Source: Rhizobium sp. ASV8
Lineage (GTDB): Bacteria; Pseudomonadota; Alphaproteobacteria; Rhizobiales; Rhizobiaceae
NCBI RefSeq assembly: GCF_016429255.1
Contig: NZ_JAELUG010000082.1
Span: forward strand, 1 to 33,261
Direction: 5' to 3'
DNA length: 33,261 nt
This document shows, piece after piece, positions 25,112 through 32,030 of this stretch (positions within the stretch are counted from its first letter, which is position 1; every line of letters starts with the position of its first letter). The notes beneath the pieces are model-generated. The model was given only the letters and a program-made list of their open reading frames with translations, was not told where the DNA came from and made no database searches. Position numbers and translations under genes: made by a program.

Positions 25112-26278
25112 ATGTTTGATTCCAGCAGACACAGGCGCAGCCCATCCAGGCATGCGCGGGCCGCACCATCCACGTCGTCTCGTCGGTGCCCTACCGATGT
25201 CACGGCTCGCCTTGGTGCCTTGCTCCTCAGCTGCGCCGTGGTGGTTTGCGCACCGCTTTCAAGCGTCCGCGCCGCAAGCGGTGGCGATAAGGCCCCGGAG
25301 AGCTCGGCCGAGACGCATCACAAGACCAACGATATTCCGCCGCGGCTGCAATGGACAGCGAATTTCGGCTATTGCGGCGAGGTCTCCCTGATAAGCGCCG
25401 GCCTCTACTATGGCCAATATGTCTCCCAATATGATGCACGCGCCATCGCAAGCAAGAAGACCGACCAGTCCAAGGAAGGCAGCCAGCTGCTGCTTGGCGT
25501 AAACGACGCCTATGCCGCATCGCAAATGCATTTGAATGCCATCCAATGGAAAAGCACCTCGACGGCGAACCCGAATAATTTCCTGGCCTGGGTCAAGAAA
25601 AATGTCGCGCTGGGCTATCCGGTCATCATCAGCGTCTTTGAAAACCGTCACTCCTTCGATGGATCCAACGACGAAAATGCGGGAGATGCCGAATACGACC
25701 ATATCGTGCAGGTTACCGGCGTCTCATCGAAGCATCCCTTCACCAAGCATTCGGTCTATGACGCCGATGATGTCATCACCCTCAGCGACAACGGCCTTTG
25801 GTCTCCGACGGGCCAACCGACCTATGTCTATCGCTATGCTTCCGGTGCCTTCCAGGCGAACCGCAAGGAGGCGAATTCGAAATCCCACCCGATCTATTCC
25901 CTGCCGCGTGAAGGCAGCAATTACGGCGTGGCGATCACCGGGATCATCGACCACGACGGCAAGACGCTGCCGGTTCGTCTCTCCACCGATCGAAAGTTCG
26001 AGAAGCCGGCGATGCGCGAGGGATCGAATACGCGACCGCAAGCCGAGGATCTGACGTTAACGGTCACCGTTTCGGGGCTGAAGCCGGGGCTCTCGTACAA
26101 GCTCTATCGCTATAATAGCTTCCAATCGGTCCCCAATTCGGGTTTCAACGCCAACGCCGCCAAAGCGGATAAGATGTGGGCGATCAATATCCAGGCCGGA
26201 TCAACCTACATCGTGAAGGAAAAGATCCGATCCGACGAAATTGCGGCCTATCGCGCCGTCCCGGATACCGCCCCTTAG
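25112..26278 (+). CDS. Secreted C39-like (papain-fold) cysteine peptidase homologue
   Basis: This is a 388-residue protein with an arginine-rich, polar N-terminal tail (about 1-32), then a hydrophobic export segment (LGALLLSCAVVVCAPLSS) and an SVRA/AS cleavage site near residue 54. The mature part carries LQWTANFGYCGEVSLISAGL with a candidate nucleophile Cys88, and EYDHIVQVTGV with His197 followed by an Asp-rich YDADD/LSDNG segment. This is the Cys...His...Asp order of C39-like papain-fold peptidases. The C-terminal about 110 residues form a separate beta-rich region (DLTLTVTVSGLKPGLSYKLYRY). I do not know a characterised member. The start is the ATG at 25112 behind GAGAGGAC. It lies 145 bp after the aminopeptidase, same strand, so co-regulation is possible. 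Peptidase activity is inferred. Confidence 0.75.
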   Translation: MFDSSRHRRSPSRHARAAPSTSSRRCPTDVTARLGALLLSCAVVVCAPLSSVRAASGGDKAPESSAETHHKTNDIPPRLQWTANFGYCGEVSLISAGLYYGQYVSQYDARAIASKKTDQSKEGSQLLLGVNDAYAASQMHLNAIQWKSTSTANPNNFLAWVKKNVALGYPVIISVFENRHSFDGSNDENAGDAEYDHIVQVTGVSSKHPFTKHSVYDADDVITLSDNGLWSPTGQPTYVYRYASGAFQANRKEANSKSHPIYSLPREGSNYGVAITGIIDHDGKTLPVRLSTDRKFEKPAMREGSNTRPQAEDLTLTVTVSGLKPGLSYKLYRYNSFQSVPNSGFNANAAKADKMWAINIQAGSTYIVKEKIRSDEIAAYRAVPDTAP

Positions 26279-26291
26279 TCCGGGCGGTATC
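26264..26291 (+). terminator. Hairpin enclosing the stop codon of the C39-like gene
   Basis: GATACCGCCC and GGGCGGTATC are perfect 10-bp arms with an 8-nt loop that contains the TAG stop codon (26276-26278). It probably ends the transcript before the convergent argG gene. There is no T-run. Confidence 0.6.
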
Positions 26292-26347
26292 GCAGTCTAT
26301 GTGTCGTTTGCTTCGTCCGATTATAGGGAAATCGCCTTCGCGCCCCC

Positions 26348-27577
26348 TTATCGATGGGAGACCGTCTGAGCGTTGCGACCTGCCCAGCTCTTGAGACGCA
26401 GGCCGTTCAGCCGGATGAAGCCCTCGGCATCATGATGGTCATAGGCGCCGGAACCTTCCTCGAAGGTCACGAGGTCCATCGAGTAGAGCGAGTAGGGCGA
26501 CGTTCGGGCGACGACGCTTACGGACCCCTTGTAGAGCCGGAGCGTCACCTCGCCGCCGACATAGGTTTGGCTCTGGTCGATCAGCGCCTGCAGCATCTCC
26601 CGCTCCGGAGAAAACCAAAAGCCGTTATAGATCAGTGCTGCGTAGCGCGGCATGATCTCGTCCTTCAAATGCGCTGCGGCGCGATCGAGCGTGATCGATT
26701 CAATGCCGCGATGGGCGGCAAGGAGGATCGTACCGCCCGGCGTCTCGTAGATCCCGCGCGATTTCATCCCGACAAATCTGTTCTCCACCAGATCAACCCT
26801 TCCAATCCCATGCCTGCCGCCCGATCTGTTGAGTTCACCCAGAAGCGCTGCAGGTGTCAGAGCAATGCCGTTCAAGGAGACCGCGTCACCTCTCTCGAAA
26901 CCGATGGTGATGGTTTCCGGCTCGTTCGGCGCATGCAGGGGGTCGACTGTCCGCTGGTAGACATGGGGAGGAGCAATTTCAGACGGGTCCTCCAGCACCT
27001 TTCCTTCCGTCGAGGTATGCAGAAGATTGGCGTCGGTCGAGAAGGGAGCCTCTCCGCGTTTGTCCGTTGGGATCGCGATCTGATGTTTTTCGGCGTAGTC
27101 GATCAACTGGGTGCGCGATTGAATATTCCACTGCCGCCAGGGTGCGATGATCTCGATCGATGGATCGAGCGCATTGGCCGCGAGTTCGAAACGGACCTGG
27201 TCGTTTCCCTTGCCGGTGGCGCCATGGGCAATGGCATCCGCGCCAACCTCTCTTGCTATGCTCACGAGATGCTTGGCGATCAGCGGGCGGGCAATGGATG
27301 AGCCGAGCAGATAGTGTCCCTCATAGAGCGCATTGGCCCGGAACATCGGAAAGACGAAATCCCGCACGAATTCCTCGCGGACATCGACAATGCGGATGTC
27401 CTTGACGCCGAGCGTTTCGGCCTTTTCGCGCGCCGGTTCCAGCTCCTCGTCCTGGCCAAGGTCGGCCGTGAAGGTTACGACCTCGCATCGATATGTCTCC
27501 TGCAGCCATTTGAGAATGATGGACGTGTCCAGGCCGCCCGAGTAGGACAGCACGACTTTCCCAATCCTCTTCGTCAT
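26348..27577 (-). CDS. argG: Argininosuccinate synthase
   Basis: This 409-residue cytoplasmic enzyme joins citrulline and aspartate with ATP to give argininosuccinate, the penultimate step of arginine synthesis. The ATP-pyrophosphatase P-loop is SYSGGLDTS at residues 11-19. Other family blocks are FTADLGQDEELEPAR, HGATGKGNDQVRFEL, EGKVLEDPS, GRHGIGRVDLVENRFVGMKSRG and ETPGGTILL. I placed the start at the ATG 27577; the open frame runs further upstream but lacks homologous-looking sequence. It is divergent from an Lrp/AsnC regulator with a palindrome between them. The dedicated Lrp partner, and sequence details that differ from what I recall of the main rhizobial ArgG, suggest a second copy (inference). 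Confidence 0.95.
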   Translation of the reverse strand: MTKRIGKVVLSYSGGLDTSIILKWLQETYRCEVVTFTADLGQDEELEPAREKAETLGVKDIRIVDVREEFVRDFVFPMFRANALYEGHYLLGSSIARPLIAKHLVSIAREVGADAIAHGATGKGNDQVRFELAANALDPSIEIIAPWRQWNIQSRTQLIDYAEKHQIAIPTDKRGEAPFSTDANLLHTSTEGKVLEDPSEIAPPHVYQRTVDPLHAPNEPETITIGFERGDAVSLNGIALTPAALLGELNRSGGRHGIGRVDLVENRFVGMKSRGIYETPGGTILLAAHRGIESITLDRAAAHLKDEIMPRYAALIYNGFWFSPEREMLQALIDQSQTYVGGEVTLRLYKGSVSVVARTSPYSLYSMDLVTFEEGSGAYDHHDAEGFIRLNGLRLKSWAGRNAQTVSHR

Positions 27578-27663
27578 CACCTTCGTCTCCAGATTGAACC
27601 GACGAAACGATAGGCCAATCCGAGCGCAATGAGCTTGCAAAGAATTCACTTCAGCGGCATTAA

Positions 27664-27680
27664 TTGGCAGTTTATGCCAA
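27664..27680. promoter_or_regulatory. 17-bp palindrome between argG and the Lrp gene (candidate Lrp operator)
   Basis: TTGGCA and TGCCAA are perfect inverted arms with a 5-bp spacer, giving a 17-bp site 25 bp before the Lrp start and 87 bp before the argG start. Length and shape fit Lrp/AsnC operators. A further half-site GGCA lies at 27657-27660. Confidence 0.6.
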
Positions 27681-27704
27681 CCCTTGAGGAGATGAGGATA
27701 TATT

Positions 27705-28175
27705 ATGTCAATGACCTTGGACGAGATTGACCGGCGCATTCTCAAGGTGCTTCAGCGCGACGGGCGCATTTCCAATGTCGATTTGGCAAGAGAAGTCGGG
27801 CTCTCGCCATCGCCTTGTCTGCGGCGCGTGCGATTGCTGGAGGAGGCGGGCATCATTGATCGTTATGTCGCAGTCCTTGATCCCGCCAAGGTGGGGGCCG
27901 GCCTCACGGTCTTTGCCCGCGTCTGGTTCAAGACGCAGGATGCCCAGGTGACGCTGCAATTTGCCGAAGCCGTCAGACGCTTCCCCGAAGTCATGGAATG
28001 CTACCTGACGACCGGGGAGTGCGACGCCATCCTGCGCATCGTCACAACAGATCTTCACAGTTACTGGCGCTTCCAGGCGGATCACCTGACCCGTATCCCC
28101 AGCGTGCTGAACGTCAAGACCGATGTGCCGATGGAAATCCTGAAGCGCAGCTTCGAGTTGCCCGTAGCGTCATAA
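27705..28175 (+). CDS. Lrp/AsnC-family transcriptional regulator
   Basis: This is a 156-residue regulator of normal family length. The N-terminal helix-turn-helix is DEIDRRILKVLQRDGRISNVDLAREVGLSPSPCLRRVRLLEEAG in part, and the C-terminal half is the RAM ligand-binding and oligomerisation domain (VMECYLTTGECDAILRIV, the amino-acid-binding turn). It is divergent from argG. Local Lrp-type regulators usually respond to one amino acid and control the adjacent gene, so an arginine-, lysine- or citrulline-related effector is plausible (inference). The first ATG at 27705 is used; ATG 27711 is the second possibility. Confidence 0.93.
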   Translation: MSMTLDEIDRRILKVLQRDGRISNVDLAREVGLSPSPCLRRVRLLEEAGIIDRYVAVLDPAKVGAGLTVFARVWFKTQDAQVTLQFAEAVRRFPEVMECYLTTGECDAILRIVTTDLHSYWRFQADHLTRIPSVLNVKTDVPMEILKRSFELPVAS

Positions 28176-28361
28176 ATACAATTATTTCCACGCTCCCGGC
28201 ACGGTCATTGGTATTTGAGCAACGGAACAGAAAACCGACATATGCCACGTTGACCTCACAGAAACAGGGGGCGGGGGTTTGCAGGCCGTAGATTTCTGCA
28301 CCAGTATTTGTGAGATTCGACGGCTATTCCGGGATTTTTGCGATCGGCATCGGCTTTGCAG

Positions 28362-28391
28362 CGTCACATCAAACCGGGATTTGTTGTGACG
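28362..28391 (+). promoter_or_regulatory. Imperfect 12-bp hairpin or operator upstream of the SUKH gene
   Basis: CGTCACATCAAA pairs with TTTGTTGTGACG (one mismatch) around a 6-nt loop CCGGGA, ending 27 bp before the SUKH start. It could be an operator or a leader hairpin. The flanking 28176-28361 region shows nothing else I can support. Confidence 0.45.
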
Positions 28392-28418
28392 ATTGAGTCG
28401 TGAGAAATCGAGACGGAC

Positions 28419-28841
28419 ATGGAAGAAGCAATCCGGCAATTCGAACGCCAGCACGCACTGGAATTACCCGCCCAGTTGCGAGAGGCATTGCTCAACAATC
28501 AGATCCTGGACGGGAAACGTGGATGGTTTGAGACGGAAGACCGTAAAGTCGCTGGATGGATAACTCAGTTCTGGCCCGTGGAATCCGATGATGGCGAAAG
28601 CTATGCGTCCGAATATGCGCAACTGTCGCTGGGCCAGATGCTGCCTCGCAACCTGTTGTCGATCGCGTTGGTGGCCAATAACGACCGCATCGTCATTTCC
28701 TTGGATGGTGAGGACCGTGGTTATGTCTACTATTGGGCGTGGTCGGAAGAGCCAGATCCAGAGACAAATTCCTATCAATATCTGCGTCGTATCGCTGTAG
28801 GCTTCTCCGAATTTCTCGCAGCTTTGCGAGAAGAAATCTGA
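28419..28841 (+). CDS. SMI1/KNR4 (SUKH) family protein
   Basis: This is a 140-residue, acidic, cytoplasmic protein. It begins with a helical stretch IRQFERQHALELPAQLREALL typical of SUKH domains, then a middle block with LPRNLLSIALVANNDRIVISLDGEDRGYVYYWAWSEE, matching the family pattern of a backbone strand followed by a G.VYYW motif, and ends in FSEFLAALREE. SUKH proteins are often immunity proteins against contact-dependent or polymorphic toxins, but isolated genes also exist. No toxin gene is adjacent. It appears monocistronic, with a terminator at 28866-28888. Composition matches its surroundings. Confidence 0.82.
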   Translation: MEEAIRQFERQHALELPAQLREALLNNQILDGKRGWFETEDRKVAGWITQFWPVESDDGESYASEYAQLSLGQMLPRNLLSIALVANNDRIVISLDGEDRGYVYYWAWSEEPDPETNSYQYLRRIAVGFSEFLAALREEI

Positions 28842-28865
28842 CGTGGGAAGCGAAAAACCGCTTGC

Positions 28866-28888
28866 AGGGCTGTTCGGCGAACAGCCTT
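28866..28888 (+). terminator. Terminator after the SUKH gene
   Basis: GGCTGTTC and GAACAGCC form a perfect 8-bp stem with a 3-nt loop, extended to 10 pairs by a G-T wobble and an A-T pair. TTGAATCTTT follows. It lies 25 bp after the stop. Confidence 0.7.
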
Positions 28889-28922
28889 GAATCTTTCGTA
28901 AGTTTTCTGTTCAGTTGCTCAA

Positions 28923-29035
28923 GCCCCTCAATGCGGGGAGGGGCGGCGGCGATTCCCTGGGCAGGCGGGGTCGCCGCGCGACGACGGCGAAGTCTAAGGC
29001 CTCACCATGCCCCGAGGAGAGCGTTGCCGGTGAGG
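28923..29035. repeat. Palindromic intergenic mosaic (rhizobial RIME-like, degenerate)
   Basis: Three hairpins follow in tandem: GCCCCTC/GAGGGGC (28923-28944), TCGCCG/CGGCGA (28971-28990) and CCTCACC/GGTGAGG (29000-29035). Sequence style (CCCCTCA...GCGGGGAG...GGTGAGGGG) resembles the palindromic intergenic repeats common in Rhizobium genomes. The right end overlaps the last codons of the DUF2026 gene. Assignment to a named repeat family is inference. Confidence 0.5.
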
Positions 29036-29610
29036 GGTATCGTTTTGCTGTTTCCATACTGATCGCGGGCGGCGATCGACGACTGCATTTGCTTGGGAGA
29101 TTTGCGGAACCAGTTGGTGGCAACGGTCGCAAGGTCCCCGATCATCGGATTCTTTCGCCAATCGGCGAACCGGCGGCTCATGGCGTCAGGTTCGGATTGA
29201 TAGAAGAAATCGCCGGATTTCGTCAGATCGTTGATCGACGGAGCCATCGACGACAATGGGCGCTGGAACATCCTGGAAGGCAGTTGCAAATCACTGGCAT
29301 TGTCGCAGAATGCCGGTGCCATGAAATCGAGCGCCCAGCCATCCGCTTCGATCCAGCAATGGAAATTCTCTCCCGCACCGGAAACATAGCCGTCTTCCCG
29401 ATGATCGGCGAAGAGAATGCGCTTTCCATCAAGATTGTAGGCGGCAAGGCCACCTTTGGGCTTGGCTTTCAGCTTATAGTGATGCTCAAGGATGAAAGCG
29501 CCGAAAGTGCTGAAACACATGGAAGCGACAGCCGGCCCGGCGTTCTCGTTGATCAGCAGGCTATTGATGACCTTGTAGATCCGATGATAGTCGCTTTGCT
29601 TGATCAACAT
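29002..29610 (-). CDS. DUF2026 family protein, transglutaminase/papain-like triad
   Basis: This 202-residue cytoplasmic protein matches what I recall of DUF2026, a family without assigned function. It starts MLIKQSDYHRIYKVI. A candidate catalytic Cys32 sits at the start of a helix (ASMCFSTFGAF). ENFHCWIEADGWALDFMAPAF supplies His84, Trp86, Glu88 and Asp95, closely resembling the H-x-W-x-E...D pattern of transglutaminase-like enzymes. So it may be a cysteine protease, amidase or transferase (inference). There is no signal peptide or membrane span. It is transcribed towards the SUKH gene; the 3' end, and hence the tail NALLGAW, lies inside a palindromic repeat, so the native C-terminus may have been altered. 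Confidence 0.75.
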   Translation of the reverse strand: MLIKQSDYHRIYKVINSLLINENAGPAVASMCFSTFGAFILEHHYKLKAKPKGGLAAYNLDGKRILFADHREDGYVSGAGENFHCWIEADGWALDFMAPAFCDNASDLQLPSRMFQRPLSSMAPSINDLTKSGDFFYQSEPDAMSRRFADWRKNPMIGDLATVATNWFRKSPKQMQSSIAARDQYGNSKTIPLTGNALLGAW

Positions 29611-29916
29611 GATTGTTTAATCCCAAACCAGATACTTGCAGCGTTCCGTACGGGACGACAATGCCCGTGTAAACACTCGATCTTATCATCCTGACATCCG
29701 CTCCGCCGATCCGAGTTGCAGTGTAATCCGGCTCGCGCCGGCGCATGCGCTTGCCCAACCTCTTGCTGCCAGCGATTGGCGGGAGGTAACAGGCGAGGGA
29801 AGGTTGGCCTCAAAATCGCCGGTATTCGGCTTTTGCAAGGGAGATGCGCGATTCTGGACATTCTTTAGGGGCGGCTGATCGGCTACACACACCGCTTTGA
29901 ACGCCAAAGGATCAAA
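29611..29916. other. Intergenic region, DUF2026 to small membrane ORF (306 bp)
   Basis: It should hold the promoters of two divergent genes. Two adjacent symmetric elements are visible: CCGGC/GCCGG with a 4-nt loop (29728-29741) and the perfect palindrome GCGCATGCGC (29741-29750). No clear -35/-10 pair or protein-like frame was recognised. Confidence 0.4.
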
Positions 29917-30093
29917 ATGTCTGAACATTCGCGCTCGCTAGAGTCGACAAGGCATTGCATAGCGGACCGGAAGCCGAAAGGGACCATGATTTACGTGGTC
30001 GTTGCAGCCATTGCGGTTATCACCGGTATTACTTCTGCCCGCCATGACAGCCCTGCGCCTGCAAAGGCACAGGTGGTAAAGCTGCTCCAGTAG
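29917..30093 (+). CDS. Small single-pass membrane protein (58 residues)
   Basis: This short frame opens with an ATG 6 nt after AAAGGA, a good ribosome-binding site. It encodes a basic/polar N-terminal part of about 23 residues (MSEHSRSLESTRHCIADRK...) and one hydrophobic stretch of about 17 residues (MIYVVVAAIAVITGITS). A short alanine-, proline- and lysine-containing tail ends the chain. By the positive-inside rule, the N-terminus is likely cytoplasmic and the tail periplasmic. I recognise no family. It converges with the dehydrogenase gene, 82 bp away. Evidence is the ribosome-binding site, hydrophobic pattern and lack of an overlapping gene; it could still be a chance frame. Confidence 0.5.
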   Translation: MSEHSRSLESTRHCIADRKPKGTMIYVVVAAIAVITGITSARHDSPAPAKAQVVKLLQ

Positions 30094-30175
30094 ACGCGAA
30101 TGCGCTCGAGCCGGTCGTGTGACCAAGCCCGAGCTATCCAGCTTTCACGGCACTATTTCGCTTCGTCGGTCGGCC

Positions 30176-30973
30176 TCAAGCGACTTTGTAGCGCCGAGCC
30201 GGCACTGAGCGCGATAGATTCGGCATCAGCGCCTGGCGGGCTTCTTCATAAGCCTCAAGTAATCCGCCATCCTCAAGCGCCGGGATGGTGGCGAATTCTC
30301 CTTCGGCAAGACCGGCAAGCGAAGCGTCGACCATGCTTTCCGCCGACATGACGATTTCTCCCGGCAGATGCTCGACGGGCGTACCCGCAATCCCCCAGAA
30401 TTCCGTCGCCGTTGCCCCCGGCAGCACCACCTGAACGCGGATGTTCGTGTCGGCAAGTTCGTGCTTCAGCGACTGGCTGAAGGCGAGAACGAAAGCCTTC
30501 GTGCCTCCGTAGACACCGTTCAGCAATTCCGGCGCAATCGCCACGATCGAGGCGATGTTGACGATGGTTCCAAAGCCGCGGGCAACGAATCCAGGTACGG
30601 CGGCATATGCAAGCCGCATCACGGCCGTCACGTTGAGATCGATCATCTCCTGCATCTTGTCGACGTCCGATGCCAGCAGCGGCGCAGTCCCGCCAAAGCC
30701 TGCATTGTTCACCAGCATGGTGATGCTCTGGTCTTCCTTCAGCACCTTCTCGACCCTGGCAAGATCAATCTTGCTGCCGAGATCGGCGGACAGGGTTTCG
30801 ACGCTACGGCCCGTTTCATGGGTGAGCTGGCTTGCCAGCGCCGTCAACCGTTCGCCGTTGCGAGCGACGAGAACAAGGTCATAGCCCTGTCTTGCCAGCC
30901 GCTGCGCGTAGATCGCCCCTATGCCCGACGATGCCCCTGTTATCAGCGCTGTACCCCTGTGTTCCTGTGCCAT
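30176..30973 (-). CDS. Short-chain dehydrogenase/reductase (SDR family)
   Basis: This is a 265-residue cytoplasmic NAD(P)-dependent oxidoreductase of the classical SDR type. The cofactor-binding TGASSGIG is at residues 13-20, and VLVARN at the end of strand 2 with an arginine suggests NADP preference. NNAG follows. The catalytic set is Ser in NIASIVA and Tyr/Lys in GVYGGTKAF. The C-terminal part (PGATATEFWGIAG) fits the family, as does its length. The substrate is unknown. I chose the ATG at 30973 (MAQEHRG) over an upstream in-frame start at 30994. It is divergent from the GlxA-type regulator, which probably controls it. Confidence 0.92.
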   Translation of the reverse strand: MAQEHRGTALITGASSGIGAIYAQRLARQGYDLVLVARNGERLTALASQLTHETGRSVETLSADLGSKIDLARVEKVLKEDQSITMLVNNAGFGGTAPLLASDVDKMQEMIDLNVTAVMRLAYAAVPGFVARGFGTIVNIASIVAIAPELLNGVYGGTKAFVLAFSQSLKHELADTNIRVQVVLPGATATEFWGIAGTPVEHLPGEIVMSAESMVDASLAGLAEGEFATIPALEDGGLLEAYEEARQALMPNLSRSVPARRYKVA

Positions 30974-31044
30974 TTTGCTTCTCCGTTTGCACACCAGCTC
31001 GATGCCTTGTGCCTGGAGAGGGTTTTACACCCGCTTGCCGACGA

Positions 31045-31073
31045 CCTGAATGTCGAATATACCACCTTTCAGG
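31045..31073. promoter_or_regulatory. Inverted repeat between SDR and GlxA-type genes
   Basis: CCTGAA and TTCAGG are perfect 6-bp arms with a 17-bp spacer, in the 124-bp divergent promoter region, 25 bp before the regulator start. It is a candidate operator for the regulator. Confidence 0.35.
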
Positions 31074-31097
31074 ACATCGTCCTTTCAAGGATCCGCC

Positions 31098-32030
31098 ATG
31101 ATGCAACAGGTTGCCTTCCTGCTCTTTCCCGGTTTCCAGATCATGAGCCTCGCGGCCGCCTCAGCCTTCGAGTTTGCCAATCTCGAACTCGACGAGAAGG
31201 TCTACGACATTCATTTCGTCTCGGAGACCGGTGGCCCGGTTGCCAATTCGCTGGGGATGGTCATCGATACGGAAATGTTTGGGACGCCCGATTTCGACAC
31301 GTTGATCGTTGCCGGGGCTCCTGACATCAAGCTGCCGACCAAAGGCGAGGCGGACTTCATCCGCGCCGCTCTTCCGGCAACCCGCCGTCTCGCCTCGATC
31401 TGCACAGGCGCCTTCTTTCTTGCGGAAGCGGGTGTCCTCGACGGTCGCCGCGCGACGACACACTGGTATCTCGCCCGAGAGCTGCGAGGCCGCTATCCCT
31501 CGATCAAAACCGAGGAGGACCGGATCTACATCATCGATGGTTCCGTCTGGACGTCAGCAGGCATGACGGCCGGCGTCGACCTTGCACTGGCAATGGTCGA
31601 GAAGGATCATGGCTTGGAGATCGCCCGAGCCGTGGCACGCAAGCTCGTCGTCTATCATCGACGCGCCGGCGGGCAGTCGCAGTTTTCCACGCTGCTGGAA
31701 CTGGAGCCGAAATCCGACCGCATTCAAAGCGCGCTTGCCCATGCGCGCAGCAATCTCAAATCGACCTTGTCGGTGGAAGAACTTGCGGATGTGGCGCATC
31801 TTAGTCCACGCCAGTTCAGCCGAGCATTCCGAGCAGAGACGGGCCAGTCGCCGGCCAAAGCTGTCGAAAACCTGCGCCTGGAAGCTGCTCGTCTGATGAT
31901 GGAACAGGGCCGTCATCCGATCGATGTCGTCGCCCGGGAAACCGGCTTTTCGGATCGTGAACGCATGCGCCGCGCTTTCGTGCGCGCCTTCGGCCAACCG
32001 CCGCAGGCAATTCGCCGATTGGCGCAATGA
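31098..32030 (+). CDS. GlxA-family AraC-type regulator with DJ-1/PfpI domain
   Basis: This is a 310-residue transcriptional regulator in two parts. Residues 1-170 form a DJ-1/PfpI-like (class I glutamine-amidotransferase-like) sensor, starting VAFLLFPGFQIMSLAAA, with the nucleophile-elbow segment SICTGAFFLAEAGVLDGRRATTHW containing a cysteine at the usual place. Residues about 205-310 hold the AraC-type double helix-turn-helix, with VEELADVAHLSPRQFSRAFRAETGQSP and IDVVARETGFSDRERMRRAFVRAFGQPP. The latter replaces the usual phenylalanine/serine-rich motif with DRERMRR. The start is the ATG at 31098 behind AAGGAT; a neighbouring ATG at 31101 is possible. It likely regulates the divergent SDR gene. 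Confidence 0.93.
   Translation: MMQQVAFLLFPGFQIMSLAAASAFEFANLELDEKVYDIHFVSETGGPVANSLGMVIDTEMFGTPDFDTLIVAGAPDIKLPTKGEADFIRAALPATRRLASICTGAFFLAEAGVLDGRRATTHWYLARELRGRYPSIKTEEDRIYIIDGSVWTSAGMTAGVDLALAMVEKDHGLEIARAVARKLVVYHRRAGGQSQFSTLLELEPKSDRIQSALAHARSNLKSTLSVEELADVAHLSPRQFSRAFRAETGQSPAKAVENLRLEAARLMMEQGRHPIDVVARETGFSDRERMRRAFVRAFGQPPQAIRRLAQ

Noticed and set aside
28224..28251. GGAAC...CGTT resembling a general-stress (EcfG) promoter before the SUKH gene
   Set aside because: The spacer is 19 bp, longer than the 16-17 bp expected, and it lies far from the start.
28915..29694. Plus-strand open frame of 259 codons over the DUF2026 gene
   Set aside because: It opposes a protein with clear family features and starts inside the palindromic repeat.
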